A stretch of DNA of 64,000 nt from Ruegeria sp. PrR005. GTDB taxonomy: Bacteria; Pseudomonadota; Alphaproteobacteria; Rhodobacterales; Rhodobacteraceae. Each line of letters opens with the position of its first letter. Positions within the stretch are counted from its first letter, which is position 1. The notes beneath the pieces were generated by a model that did not search any database, was not told the DNA's origin, and saw only the letters and a list, made by a program, of their open reading frames with translations. The stretch is from the NCBI RefSeq assembly GCF_010500245.1, contig NZ_JAAGOX010000002.1, positions 124,001 to 188,000 on the forward strand, in the 5' to 3' direction. Positions 27,209-35,640 of this stretch are shown piece by piece. The translations under genes and the position numbers were made by a program.

Positions 27209-27415
27209 ATGCAGGCACAGACCGCCCCTGTAGACACCTACCTTGATGACGCCACCTATGCCCGGCTCCGGGCGGAGCTGGTGCGCTTGATCAGCGAACA
27301 GCCGTATGACTCGGATACAGCCGTGGTTACAGCTTTGGGCGAGCTGGGCGGCGTGTGGCCTCTGAGCGTTCGGGAAGATGCCGAGCGTGAAGAAAAAATC
27401 GCAGATGCCGCTTGA
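27209..27415 (+). CDS. Small hypothetical prophage protein
   Basis: 68 residues, acidic (YLDDATYARLRAELVRLISEQPYDSDTAVVTALGELGGVWPL). AGAGGA lies 8 nt upstream of the ATG. Unrecognised. Probably co-transcribed with the next gene 48 bp on. Confidence 0.5.
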   Translation: MQAQTAPVDTYLDDATYARLRAELVRLISEQPYDSDTAVVTALGELGGVWPLSVREDAEREEKIADAA

Positions 27416-27463
27416 GATTCGTCAACGTCAAAGCTACATTGACGATGACGAAAGGAGAATCCA

Positions 27464-27970
27464 ATGGCGAAGTCATCAACTGAACGAATGCGCGAGAAGA
27501 AAGAGCGCGATGAGGCTGCGCGTCGGGCATTGGGTGATGCTACCTACCCATACCTAAGAGAAACCTTCTCGCAGTTCCTCGGCCACGAGGGAAACTACTC
27601 GAATGTTGAGATCGCACTGGGGTTGGCGGGGATTGAAGCACCTCAGATTGAAGACGAACGCGACCCAGAGGCTTTCGCCATAGAAGAAGTGATAGCAGGT
27701 GTTGAAGACCCCTTTCCGGGCGCGAAGGGCGCAATTGGGCGCGCAGAGGTGATGATTGATTGCTACATCGACGCAGCCATTGAGCTTGCCGGGGTGGTCA
27801 ACAATTACAAACGACAGGAAATCGAAGCGCGTCTTTCAGAGTTGGAAAGCTCAGATACGGCAGACAAGGCGACGGCCATGAAAGAGGCCGTGCGGCTCAA
27901 CAAGATGCTGGATCAACTCAACAAGCAGGTCCGCAGGTCATTCCCGCAGTGGAAGGTAACGGGCGCTTAG
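27464..27970 (+). CDS. Hypothetical prophage protein
   Basis: 168 residues. Very charged N-terminus (STERMREKKERDEAARRALGD), an acidic middle (APQIEDERDPEAFAIEEVIAGVEDPF) and a C-terminal coiled coil (RQEIEARLSELESS..., KMLDQLNKQVRRSFPQWKV). AAGGAG at 5-10 nt upstream of the ATG. No family recognised and no membrane segment. Confidence 0.65.
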   Translation: MAKSSTERMREKKERDEAARRALGDATYPYLRETFSQFLGHEGNYSNVEIALGLAGIEAPQIEDERDPEAFAIEEVIAGVEDPFPGAKGAIGRAEVMIDCYIDAAIELAGVVNNYKRQEIEARLSELESSDTADKATAMKEAVRLNKMLDQLNKQVRRSFPQWKVTGA

Positions 27971-28068
27971 CCCGATCAAAGAACGAAAGGCGGCGATATC
28001 CTCAGTTCCTACGCCGTGGTGCCGCCCCTTTCATCCATCATGAAACCCCAAGTGAAAGGAAGCCTCAT

Positions 28069-28473
28069 ATGGTTATCGAGAATACCACCACCACCCCGGC
28101 AGGGGCAACGAAAATACCCGAGTGGAATGGGCGCGTTGATCAGAACGACCCCGCCGCGATGATCAAGTTCTTGTCCTCAATGCCCAACGCCAAGACTATC
28201 ACGCACGACGAATTGGGTAGGATCGTTGAGGGTGCGGTCACTCACGCTGTCCTTGGAACCACACAGATTTCAATGAAGGACGGCATCCTTGTGGTTGAAC
28301 AGGCCGCGCTTGAAGGGGATTGGTGTTATTGCATCGGCGGCACTCACGCGAGCTACGGTAACTTCGCCGTGTTCTGGTCAGTGCGCGGCCCCGGCAATGG
28401 TCCGCGTCCCCGGTCTTGCTTCATGTTCTGGGATGATGAGGCAGTGATGCTCAATCCGGGCTACGCGGCATAG
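28069..28473 (+). CDS. Hypothetical prophage protein
   Basis: 134 residues from ATG 28069, with AGGAAG 6 nt upstream. The frame is open to 27949 but overlaps the previous gene and lacks a site. The C-terminal half is rich in Gly, Trp and Cys (EGDWCYCIGGTHASYGNFAVFWSVRG, CFMFWDDEAVMLNPGY), suggesting a compact beta fold. Unrecognised. Confidence 0.6.
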   Translation: MVIENTTTTPAGATKIPEWNGRVDQNDPAAMIKFLSSMPNAKTITHDELGRIVEGAVTHAVLGTTQISMKDGILVVEQAALEGDWCYCIGGTHASYGNFAVFWSVRGPGNGPRPRSCFMFWDDEAVMLNPGYAA

Positions 28474-28498
28474 CCTAACGAAATCTCAGAAATGACGG

Positions 28499-28528
28499 AC
28501 CCGCCGGTGTGAACTGGCGGGTTCTTGT
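28499..28528 (+). terminator. Terminator of the 27.2-28.5 kb gene group
   Basis: ACCCGCCGGT (28499-28508) and ACTGGCGGGT (28513-28522) pair with one G-U over GTGA, followed by TCTTGTGT. Confidence 0.7.
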
Positions 28529-28633
28529 GTGAAATGTCCGACCGGTCAGGCTCGACTTCAACTATGATTTTTCGTTTAGTGCAGGTGCGCATGAGATTGC
28601 CAATTTCAGCACTAAGACGAGGTAACGTGCCGG

Positions 28634-29521
28634 TTGCGGATATTTGATAACTATTGGATCGCAGAATTCGTTGAGCGCCTGAGTGTCGCGCTCAAGTGGG
28701 ATAAACTTGGCGCAATTGGCCGCTCGAATATCGGTCGCTTGACGATCTTGATACCGTTTGTTGGCTATCTGATCATCTTCAACCCTTCATTTGTTAGCTT
28801 TTTCAGGCAAGAACTGCCGGGTGGTATCCCTAATACATACGAGTGGTTCTCGGAGCTTCATGAGCTTCGATTGATCTTCCTCTATTTCGGATTGTTGTTT
28901 CTGGGGGTGGGTAACCTTCTGTTCATCCTCCTAGCTCCAGAAGCTCTAAGGCGACATTCGGATGTCTCTGGGTATGTCGCTGAGATGGAAGATGTTGCTT
29001 CGCCGTCGCTGATTGCGAGTAAGCTGGATGAGACCATCGCCAGATTTCAGCAAGTGAACCAAGGTGAAGCGGCTAGCCCGTTGTTTTCAAGCCAATCACC
29101 GTCCTTCCCCTCGGATGCTTCTCAACACCTACATGACTTGATTGCAAGCCTTTGGAGGGACATTCCCCAAGAGGGTCTTCCCGACGTGACCGAGCAGGAT
29201 GAACCTCTTGGAAGCCTATACGAGGGTTCGCCATACACTGTGTATTCCGGTTCCGGATACCTTCTCACAGACAACGTCATGGACATGATGACTGCCGGGG
29301 GCCGTGCGGCGCTGGCCTTCCAGTTCTCGATGCATCAAGCCGCCTTTGGTAGATCGAAGGAGGTATTTTTTGTTGAGTTCTTCTCGCTTGGGTATGCAAG
29401 GTTTGTGGTCAGAACTGTCATTGGTTTCTTCTTTTTGATTGGCTTCCTGGCTCTGATCGTCCCGACACTGACCACCTCAATCCTAGTGCTGCTCACCGCA
29501 TTTCAGAGTCCGGTCATGTAG
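28634..29521 (+). CDS. Unknown membrane protein, probable prophage cargo
   Basis: 295 residues from TTG 28634. It is the only usable start, since TAA at 28613 closes the frame upstream. GAGG lies about 11 nt before it, a wide spacing. Hydrophobic segments lie at about 33-50, 78-101 and 262-285, with an acidic Ser/Pro-rich soluble part between. No known motif. The layout (membrane segments at both ends, soluble domain between) resembles the 24510-26039 protein without clear sequence similarity. It is the last gene before attR, a common place for lysogenic conversion genes. Confidence 0.7.
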   Translation: MRIFDNYWIAEFVERLSVALKWDKLGAIGRSNIGRLTILIPFVGYLIIFNPSFVSFFRQELPGGIPNTYEWFSELHELRLIFLYFGLLFLGVGNLLFILLAPEALRRHSDVSGYVAEMEDVASPSLIASKLDETIARFQQVNQGEAASPLFSSQSPSFPSDASQHLHDLIASLWRDIPQEGLPDVTEQDEPLGSLYEGSPYTVYSGSGYLLTDNVMDMMTAGGRAALAFQFSMHQAAFGRSKEVFFVEFFSLGYARFVVRTVIGFFFLIGFLALIVPTLTTSILVLLTAFQSPVM

Positions 29522-29576
29522 TGGCACGGTCGGATTAGCCTAGCTGACGTCGCGTCACATGGTCCATTTCGCAGCC

Positions 29577-29593
29577 GGTTACATGGTTACAAA
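29577..29593 (+). repeat. Candidate integrase arm-type sites, right
   Basis: GGTTACAT (29577-29584) and GGTTACAAA (29585-29593) are tandem, 8 bp apart, 41 bp inside attR. They share the GGTTACA core with the pair next to attL. Confidence 0.35.
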
Positions 29594-29633
29594 AAGTCAT
29601 TTAAGTCATTGATTTCATTTTATAACCACAAAT

Positions 29634-29656
29634 TTCAAATCTCTTATCACCCACCA
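29634..29656 (+). other. attR (prophage right attachment core)
   Basis: Exact 23-bp copy of the tRNA-Val 3' end including CCA, with no tRNA body before it. The sequence after it (29657 onward) is host DNA that followed the tRNA before integration. Confidence 0.93.
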
Positions 29657-29666
29657 GATTTCAGGA

Positions 29667-29697
29667 CCGCCAGGTGAAAACCTGGCGGTTTTTCTTT
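29667..29697 (+). terminator. Rho-independent terminator, probably the original tRNA-Val terminator
   Basis: CCGCCAGGT (29667-29675), GAAA, ACCTGGCGG (29680-29688), then a T-rich tail TTTTTCTTTG. It starts 10 bp after attR, exactly where the tRNA transcript would have ended before the prophage came in. Confidence 0.88.
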
Positions 29698-29796
29698 GTG
29701 CCGCGGGCGGTTGCGTCGGGTAGTTGATGTAGCCTGGCAAAGGAAGTGGCCCCCGCTGAATTGTTCAGAAGGGGCCATGTGCAGGGGGGTGCCGGA

Positions 29797-30510
29797 TCAG
29801 AGGCCGGGCAGGCGGTCGAGCAGGGCGCGGCGGCCGAATGTCGTGCCGGGGCGGTCGCCAAGGTCGAACCGCAGGCCGACGCCGACAAAGGCGTCGTTGC
29901 TCTTGAAATTCGCCACGCGGGCATTGCCGGTGCCCAGTTCGCCATACAGGTTGACGCCGCTGCCCAAGCCATAGTCGGCGCCGATGGCCATTCGGGTCAT
30001 GTCCGAGCCGACCTTGTTGTCCATGTAATCGACGCTGGCGTTCAGGCTGAGGGGGCCGTTGCCGACATCGCTGCTGATCTTGGCTCCGAGCAGGGTGGCG
30101 TTGCTGCCCTGGACCCGGCCACGGGAGAAGTAGCCTTCGAGCCGGATGGTGGTGAAGTCATAAGCGCCTTCGAGGCCATAGAAGTTGCGGTCGATGCCGC
30201 CACCATCCTCGGTGCCCCAGAACCCGCCCACTGCGCCGCCATAGCCGAACTGGTAGATGCCGTGCAGCGTGGCGCTGCGGCCGCTGCCGCCGATCTGGTC
30301 GAACTTGTAATAGCCAAGGTCCAACTGGGTCGAGACCGAGGTGCCAAGCGCCAGTTCGAACGAGCCTTGCAGCGCCTGGCGCGCGCCCTTGGATTTGCTG
30401 GTGAACTGGTAATGGTTGACGTCGACATTCGCGCCGACCAACCCCTGTGCCGACAGGCCAGCGGGCATCAGGCCGATAGCCAATGCCGCCGCAACCGCGC
30501 GGAGTTTCAT
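29797..30510 (-). CDS. Outer membrane beta-barrel (porin-like) protein
   Basis: 237 residues from ATG 30510, 7 nt after AAGGAG. The signal peptide is clear (MKLRAVAAALAIGLMPAGLSAQG). The rest is alternating beta-strand sequence rich in Gly, Tyr and Phe (YYKFDQIGGSGRSATLHGIYQFGYGG..., VGVGLRFDLGD), as in small outer membrane barrels. The transported solute is unknown. Divergent from the ChaC-like gene; the 272 bp between contain no other gene. Confidence 0.78.
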   Translation of the reverse strand: MKLRAVAAALAIGLMPAGLSAQGLVGANVDVNHYQFTSKSKGARQALQGSFELALGTSVSTQLDLGYYKFDQIGGSGRSATLHGIYQFGYGGAVGGFWGTEDGGGIDRNFYGLEGAYDFTTIRLEGYFSRGRVQGSNATLLGAKISSDVGNGPLSLNASVDYMDNKVGSDMTRMAIGADYGLGSGVNLYGELGTGNARVANFKSNDAFVGVGLRFDLGDRPGTTFGRRALLDRLPGL

Positions 30511-30782
30511 GTTTCTGCTCCTTTGCCTGATGCGCGTGACCGCGCGGGCGCTTTTCGCGCTCTCTGGTCCGCAGAATAGCTGAGCCGTGGAATCAGGTAA
30601 AGGCTCTTGATTCAAAAGACGGAATCTTGTGTGGACCCAACATCGGAACAGCGTGGCGGATACGGGGCCCCGGTGGCATCATCGGCCGGAGGGGGACGGC
30701 CCGTCGCATCGACAAGCGGGAAGATCGGATTTCGGTCAGATCCCCTCTGTTCCCCCGGCCGAAAACATGGCTAACTCCGGCC

Positions 30783-31520
30783 ATGCCCTTTCCGCACCAT
30801 GTCTTCCGCCATACTCCGGCGCTTCGAGGTCTGATCACGCCGCCAGACGAATCCGAATTGCGCTTTGGCCTGGATCGTTTTGCCGAGTTGGATATCCAAG
30901 CGGAAAAGGAGGGCTGGCCGCCCGGTTGGCGGATGGAACATGACGCCAGAGAAGCGAACCGGCTTGGCGTTCTAGAGGGACGTATGGTGCAGGATCTCTG
31001 GGTCTTTGCCTATGGCTCGCTCATCTGGGACCCGGCGGTTCAGGTGGAGGAATACAGGTACGGCACCTTGCCGGGGTGGCGGCGGAGCTTCTGTATGCGG
31101 CTCGAAGGTGGGCGCGGCAGTTTTGCGCGGCCCGGGCTGATGGCGGCCCTGGACGAAGGCGGGCATTGCGACGGCGTCGTGATGCGCATTTCCGGGCCGC
31201 TGGTCGATCAGGAAACGCAGTTCATGTGGCATCGCGAGATGTTTTCCGGTGCCTATCGACCATTGTTTCTGGAGGTGGCCACGCCTCAGGGCCCGGTAGA
31301 GGCGCTGACCTTTGTAATGGATCGGGACAATCGTCGATATATGCCGGATCTGCCCGAGGACGACGCCGCGCGGATGATCGCTGTGGCGGAGGGCAATCTT
31401 GGTCCCAATTTTGCCTACCTGGATTCGCTGGTTCGGCATCTCGACGAGCTTGGTATCGCGGATGACGACATGCATCGGCTTCACGCGCGCGCGCAAAGTT
31501 ACCGCCTGGGAGCGACGTAA
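30783..31520 (+). CDS. ChaC-like gamma-glutamylcyclotransferase
   Basis: 245 residues from ATG 30783; an open frame continues upstream without conserved sequence, and the ribosome site is weak. The signature FAYGSLIWDP at about 70-80 forms the substrate loop. GTLPGWRRSFCM and VDQETQFMWHREMFSGAYRP follow, typical of ChaC. The family cleaves glutathione to 5-oxoproline and Cys-Gly. It sits next to a putative gamma-glutamyl pathway on the other strand, but convergent, so a link is only a possibility. Confidence 0.85.
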   Translation: MPFPHHVFRHTPALRGLITPPDESELRFGLDRFAELDIQAEKEGWPPGWRMEHDAREANRLGVLEGRMVQDLWVFAYGSLIWDPAVQVEEYRYGTLPGWRRSFCMRLEGGRGSFARPGLMAALDEGGHCDGVVMRISGPLVDQETQFMWHREMFSGAYRPLFLEVATPQGPVEALTFVMDRDNRRYMPDLPEDDAARMIAVAEGNLGPNFAYLDSLVRHLDELGIADDDMHRLHARAQSYRLGAT

Positions 31521-31594
31521 ACGCGGCGCAGAGGCGTATGTTCCTTGGGGTAGGCCGGTGGTGTCGTGAATTCGGGTGTCAGTGGGTTGACCTG

Positions 31595-31622
31595 TGCCCG
31601 GCGCGATGAGACGCGCCGGGCA
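31595..31622. terminator. Hairpin between convergent genes
   Basis: TGCCCGGCGCG (31595-31605) and CGCGCCGGGCA (31612-31622) form a perfect 11-bp stem over ATGAGA, between the ChaC-like stop and the alcohol dehydrogenase stop. No T-run on either strand. It may serve both. Confidence 0.55.
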
Positions 31623-31628
31623 GTCGGG

Positions 31629-32774
31629 TCAGAGCAGCGCTTCGAACAGCTTGCGGGTGTTCTCGGCGGTCATCTGGACAGGGTTGCCACCGGTCGAGGG
31701 GTCGTTCAGCGCGTCGCGCACCAGGATGTCGAGGTTCGGATCCTTGACGCCCAGGTCTGTCAGGGTTTTCGGGATGCCGAGCGACGTGTTCAGATCATCG
31801 ACATAGGCCGCGAACCCGTCGAACCCGCCCGCGATGCCCAGATAGGCAGCGGCCTCGGCCAGCACGCCCTCGGCCGCAGGGCGGTTGAATTGCAGCACGG
31901 CGGGCATGCAGACCGCGTTGGTGGTGCCGTGATGGGTATGATGATGTGCGCCAATGGGGTGGGACAGTGCATGGATGGCGCCCAGCCCCTTCTGGAAGGC
32001 GGTGGCGCCCATGGCGGCGGCCGACATCATATGCGCGCGCGCCTCAAGGTCCGACCCGTCGGCATAGGCGCGGGGCAGGTATTCCTTGACCAGCCGCATG
32101 CCTTCCAGCGCGATGCCCTGGCTCATCGGGTGGTAATGGGGCGAGCAATAGGCCTCGACACAATGGGCAAAGGCATCCAGGCCGGTGCCGGCGGTGATGA
32201 ATTTCGGCATGCCCATGGTCAGTTCCGGGTCGCAGATCACCACCTTGGGCAACATCAGCGGGTGGAAGATGATCTTTTTCTCATGGGTGTCCGAATTGGT
32301 GATCACGCCTGCACGGCCGACCTCGGACCCGGTGCCAGCGGTGGTGGGCACGGCGACGATCGGGTGAATGCCTGCCGGGTCGGCGCGGGTCCACCAGTCG
32401 CCGATATCCTCGAAATCCCAGAGCGGGCGGGTCTGGCCCGCCATGAAGGCCAGCGTCTTGCCCAGATCCAGCCCCGAGCCGCCGCCAAAGGCGACGACGC
32501 CGTCGTACCCGCCGTCGCGATAGACCTTGAGCCCCGCCTCGACATTGCGGTCGGAAGGGTTGGGGTCGACATCCGAGAACATCGCCCGGCCAAGGCCCGC
32601 GGCCTCCATCAGGTCGAGCGTGCGGGTGGTGATCTCCATCGCGGCCAGCCCCTTGTCGGTGACCAGCAGCGGCTTGGAGATACCGGCGGCCTTGCAGGCC
32701 TCGGCGATTTCGGCGATCCGCCCCGCGCCAAAGCGGATGGCGGTGGGATAGGACCAGTTTCCAACAAGTTTCAT
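31629..32774 (-). CDS. Iron-containing alcohol dehydrogenase
   Basis: 381 residues from ATG 32774. Family pattern: NAD-binding GGGSGLDLGKT, the PTTAGTGSEVGRAGVI segment, and iron ligands in AGTGLDAFAHCVEAY, GAIHALSHPIGAHHHTHHG. The group oxidises primary alcohols or reduces aldehydes. It starts 5 bp after the aldehyde dehydrogenase stop, so the pair would take an alcohol through the aldehyde to the acid. Last gene of the operon that begins near 39470. Confidence 0.92.
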   Translation of the reverse strand: MKLVGNWSYPTAIRFGAGRIAEIAEACKAAGISKPLLVTDKGLAAMEITTRTLDLMEAAGLGRAMFSDVDPNPSDRNVEAGLKVYRDGGYDGVVAFGGGSGLDLGKTLAFMAGQTRPLWDFEDIGDWWTRADPAGIHPIVAVPTTAGTGSEVGRAGVITNSDTHEKKIIFHPLMLPKVVICDPELTMGMPKFITAGTGLDAFAHCVEAYCSPHYHPMSQGIALEGMRLVKEYLPRAYADGSDLEARAHMMSAAAMGATAFQKGLGAIHALSHPIGAHHHTHHGTTNAVCMPAVLQFNRPAAEGVLAEAAAYLGIAGGFDGFAAYVDDLNTSLGIPKTLTDLGVKDPNLDILVRDALNDPSTGGNPVQMTAENTRKLFEALL

Positions 32775-32779
32775 GGGCC

Positions 32780-34156
32780 TCAAGCCTTTTTCAGGTGGTA
32801 GGATTTGGGACGGGTCAGGGCGTGGAAGCCCAGCACGGACAGGCCCGCGCCGCGGCCGGTATCCTTGCAACCGGTCCAGCAGAGCGCCGGGTCAAGGTAA
32901 TCGCAGCGGTTCATGAACACGGTGCCGGTTTCCAGCCGCTTGCCAATCTCGTCGGCGCGGGCGGTGTCGCGGGTCCAGATCGAAGCGGTCAGCCCGAACT
33001 GGCAATCGTTCATCAACGCAATCGCCTCTTCGTCATCGGCGACCGGCATGATGCCCACGACGGGCCCGAAGGTCTCTTCGCGCATGATCTCCATGTCATG
33101 GGTGACATTGGTCAGGATCTGCGGCGTCAGATAGGCGCCGCCGTCATCCTGCGGGAACCGTTCGATATGGGCGGTCGCGCCCTTGGCGATGGCATCCTCG
33201 ATCTGGTCGCGGGCGACCCGGGCAAAGCGGACATTGGCCATCGGCCCGATGGTGGTCTCGGAATCCAGCGGGTTGCCCAGCTTGTAGCTGTTCACCAGCG
33301 CCACCGCCTTGTCGACAAAGGCGTTGAACAGGCTCGCATGCACATAGATCCGCTCGATCCCACAACAGCACTGGCCCGAGTTGAACATGGCCCCGTCGAT
33401 CAGCGTCTCGACGGCGGCGTCCAGATCTGCGTCGGCGCGGACATAGCCCGGATCCTTGCCGCCCAGCTCGGTCGAGACGGGGATGAAGGTGCCGGCGGCG
33501 GCGCGTTCCATCGCCTGGCCGCCCCGGACCGAACCGGTGAAGTTGACGAAGTTCACCTTGCGGCCGGAAATCAGCTCGGCGGTGGTGTCGTGGTCCAGCA
33601 CGATGTTCTGGAACACGTCCTCGGGGATGCCCGCGGCATGAAACGCCTCGGCCATCCGCTCGCCCACCTGCAAGGTCTGGGCGGCATGTTTCAGGATCAC
33701 CGTATTGCCCGCCATCAGCGCGGGCGCCACCGTGTTGATCGCGGTCATATAGGGATAGTTCCAGGGCGCCACCACCAGCACCACGCCAAAGGGCTCGCGC
33801 TCGATCTTGCGCAGAAAGGCGTCGCTGTCTTCGACCACCAGCGGCGCCAGCGCGCTTTCGGCGATTCCGGCCATATAGGTGGCACGCTCCTCGAACCCGC
33901 GGAACTCTCCGCCATAGCGGACCGGGCGGCCCATCTGATGGGCCAGTTCCACCGCCATGCGGTCGGTGGTCTTGCCCACCTCGGCCACCGCCGCCAGCAC
34001 CAGCGCCACGCGCTCGGCCAGGGGGCATGCCGCCCATGCGGCTTGCGCAGCACGCGCGCGGTCGGCCGCGTCCATGGCCGCCTCTCGCGTGGCCACCGGC
34101 CGCTCCAGATAAACCGATCCGTCGATCGGCGAGATGCATTTGACTGTCTGAGCCAT
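32780..34156 (-). CDS. Aldehyde dehydrogenase
   Basis: 458 residues from ATG 34156, chosen because AGAGGAT lies 6 nt upstream; a GTG one codon earlier is possible. Conserved: APWNYPY oxyanion Asn, NFTGSVRGGQAM cofactor loop, STELGGKDP general base Glu, GQCCCGIERIYV catalytic Cys, EETFGPVVGI. NAD(P)-dependent oxidation of an aldehyde to the acid. Operon partner of the downstream alcohol dehydrogenase and upstream ligase. Confidence 0.93.
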   Translation of the reverse strand: MAQTVKCISPIDGSVYLERPVATREAAMDAADRARAAQAAWAACPLAERVALVLAAVAEVGKTTDRMAVELAHQMGRPVRYGGEFRGFEERATYMAGIAESALAPLVVEDSDAFLRKIEREPFGVVLVVAPWNYPYMTAINTVAPALMAGNTVILKHAAQTLQVGERMAEAFHAAGIPEDVFQNIVLDHDTTAELISGRKVNFVNFTGSVRGGQAMERAAAGTFIPVSTELGGKDPGYVRADADLDAAVETLIDGAMFNSGQCCCGIERIYVHASLFNAFVDKAVALVNSYKLGNPLDSETTIGPMANVRFARVARDQIEDAIAKGATAHIERFPQDDGGAYLTPQILTNVTHDMEIMREETFGPVVGIMPVADDEEAIALMNDCQFGLTASIWTRDTARADEIGKRLETGTVFMNRCDYLDPALCWTGCKDTGRGAGLSVLGFHALTRPKSYHLKKA

Positions 34157-34182
34157 CACGATCCTCTTGGCGCCCTTGCGCC

Positions 34183-34248
34183 CTTCCTCTTGCCCGAAAT
34201 ATCCCGGGGGTGAATGCCGCGCCAGCGGCAGAGGGGGCTGGCCCCCTC
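34183..34248 (-). repeat. Composite intergenic repeat, copy 2
   Basis: On the minus strand, just after the ligase gene: hairpin GAGGGGGC-CA-GCCCCCTC (34231-34248), a 20-nt gap, then CCCCCGGGATATTTCGGGCA and AGAGGAAG (34183-34210). Copies with the same layout occur at 35641-35698 and 57688-57748. Confidence 0.6.
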
Positions 34249-34259
34249 CTTGTCTGGCC

Positions 34260-35615
34260 TTAAGCCTTTTCGAAACCGCGGGCGATTTCCCAATCGGTCA
34301 CCACGCGGTCAAACTCCTCCTGCTCCCATTCGGCGCAGCGGGTATAGTGGTCGACCACCCAATCCCCCATCGCGGCGCGCAGCATGGCAGAATTGCGCAG
34401 CGTCTCGGTCGCGGCGCGCAGGGTGCGGGGGATCTCGCCGGCATCGGCATTGTCATAGACATCGCCGCTTGTCGCAGGCGCCAGTTCGAGCTTTTCCTCC
34501 AGTCCTCGGATACCGGCGGCCAGCAGCGCGGCCTGGGCCAGATAGGGGTTCAGGTCGGCGCCGCCGATGCGGCATTCCATCCGCACGCCCTTGCTGCCTT
34601 CCCCGCACAGGCGGAATCCTGCGGTGCGGTTGTCCACCGACCAGACGGTCTTGGTGGGGGCAAACGTGCCCTTCATGAAGCGTTTGTAGCTGTTCACGTA
34701 GGGCGCAAGGAAGAACGTGTAATCGGGAGCATACTTGATCATCCCGGCGCAGAACTGGCGCATCAGTTCGGACATGCCGTGCGGCGCGTCCTTGTCATAG
34801 AAGGCCGGTTCCGATCCGCGCCAGAGCGACAGGTGCACGTGGCTCGACGAGCCGACGCGGGTATGGTGCCATTTCGGCAGGAAGCTGGCGGCATGGCCGT
34901 GCTGGTCGGCGATATCCTTGGTGGCCATCTTGGCGATCGTGTGGTGATCGGCGTTTGCCAGTGCATCGGCATAACGGACGTTCAGCTCGCCCTGGCCGGC
35001 CTCGGCCTCGCCCTTGGTGCATTCGACCTGGATGCCGGCGGCATAGAGATGGTTGCGCAGCGGGCGCATCACATGCTCTTCACGGGTGGTGGCGAGGATG
35101 TGGTAATCCTGGTTGTAGCCGCCAAAGGTGGCGAGATCGCGGAAGCCCGACTTGCGGATCTCGGCAAAGCTCTTCTCGAACATGAAGAATTCAAGCTCGG
35201 TCGCCATCATGGGCGTCAGGCCCATCTCGGCCAGACGCGCGATCTGGGCCTTGAGAACCTGGCGGGGCGAATGCGGTACCGGTTCGTGGGTGTGGTGGTC
35301 GAGCAGGTCGCAGAGCACCATCACCGTGCCTTCGAGCCAGGGCATCGGGCGCAGGGTCGAGAGGTCGGGCTTCATCACATAGTCGCCATAGCCCGCCTGC
35401 CAGCTGGTCGCCTGGTAACCGTCGGGTGTGGCCATTTCCAGATCGGTGGCCAGCAGGTAATTGCAGCAATGGGTTTCCTGCCAGGCGCTGTCGAGGAAGT
35501 TCTGCGCGTGGAAGCGCTTGCCCATCAGGCGGCCCTGCATGTCGACGGCACAGACCAGAACCGTATCCACCGAGCCGTCGGCAACCTGAGCCTTGAGTGT
35601 TTCGAACGTGAGCAT
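34260..35615 (-). CDS. Glutamine-synthetase-like gamma-glutamyl amine ligase
   Basis: 451 residues. Type III-like catalytic core: MMATELEFFMFE, QVECTKGEAEAGQGELNVRY, GSSSHVHLSL and a Glu-rich active site as in PuuA/GlnA-type ligases. The N-terminal beta-grasp part is short, as in gamma-glutamylputrescine and gamma-glutamylmethylamide synthetases. The position between a TRAP transporter and two dehydrogenases argues for ligation of glutamate to an imported amine or amino alcohol instead of nitrogen assimilation. True GlnA would sit with glnB and carry the adenylylation loop, which I do not see. Confidence 0.85.
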   Translation of the reverse strand: MLTFETLKAQVADGSVDTVLVCAVDMQGRLMGKRFHAQNFLDSAWQETHCCNYLLATDLEMATPDGYQATSWQAGYGDYVMKPDLSTLRPMPWLEGTVMVLCDLLDHHTHEPVPHSPRQVLKAQIARLAEMGLTPMMATELEFFMFEKSFAEIRKSGFRDLATFGGYNQDYHILATTREEHVMRPLRNHLYAAGIQVECTKGEAEAGQGELNVRYADALANADHHTIAKMATKDIADQHGHAASFLPKWHHTRVGSSSHVHLSLWRGSEPAFYDKDAPHGMSELMRQFCAGMIKYAPDYTFFLAPYVNSYKRFMKGTFAPTKTVWSVDNRTAGFRLCGEGSKGVRMECRIGGADLNPYLAQAALLAAGIRGLEEKLELAPATSGDVYDNADAGEIPRTLRAATETLRNSAMLRAAMGDWVVDHYTRCAEWEQEEFDRVVTDWEIARGFEKA

Positions 35616-35640
35616 GTGCGACCTTTGAGTTGGAGAGAGA

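Larger units (their letters stand above)
9466..29656 (+). mobile_element. Cryptic or satellite-like prophage integrated in tRNA-Val
   Basis: 20.2 kb bounded by an exact 23-bp direct repeat of the tRNA 3' end (9466-9488 and 29634-29656), with the integrase directly inside the left end. Recognisable parts are portal, protease-capsid, connectors, terminases, tail chaperones and tape measure. No repressor/Cro, replication, lysis, major tail, tail tip or fibre gene is recognised. The large terminase is interrupted by an IS30-type element, so it cannot package DNA in its present form. Four to six genes look like cargo. It may be a degraded prophage or a satellite that needed a helper. Confidence 0.93.

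Noticed and set aside
9466-29656. Gene transfer agent cluster
   Set aside because: Integrase, att duplication and an IS-interrupted terminase make this a prophage; gene order and content do not match the RcGTA cluster. Only small chaperone-like genes resemble GTA proteins.
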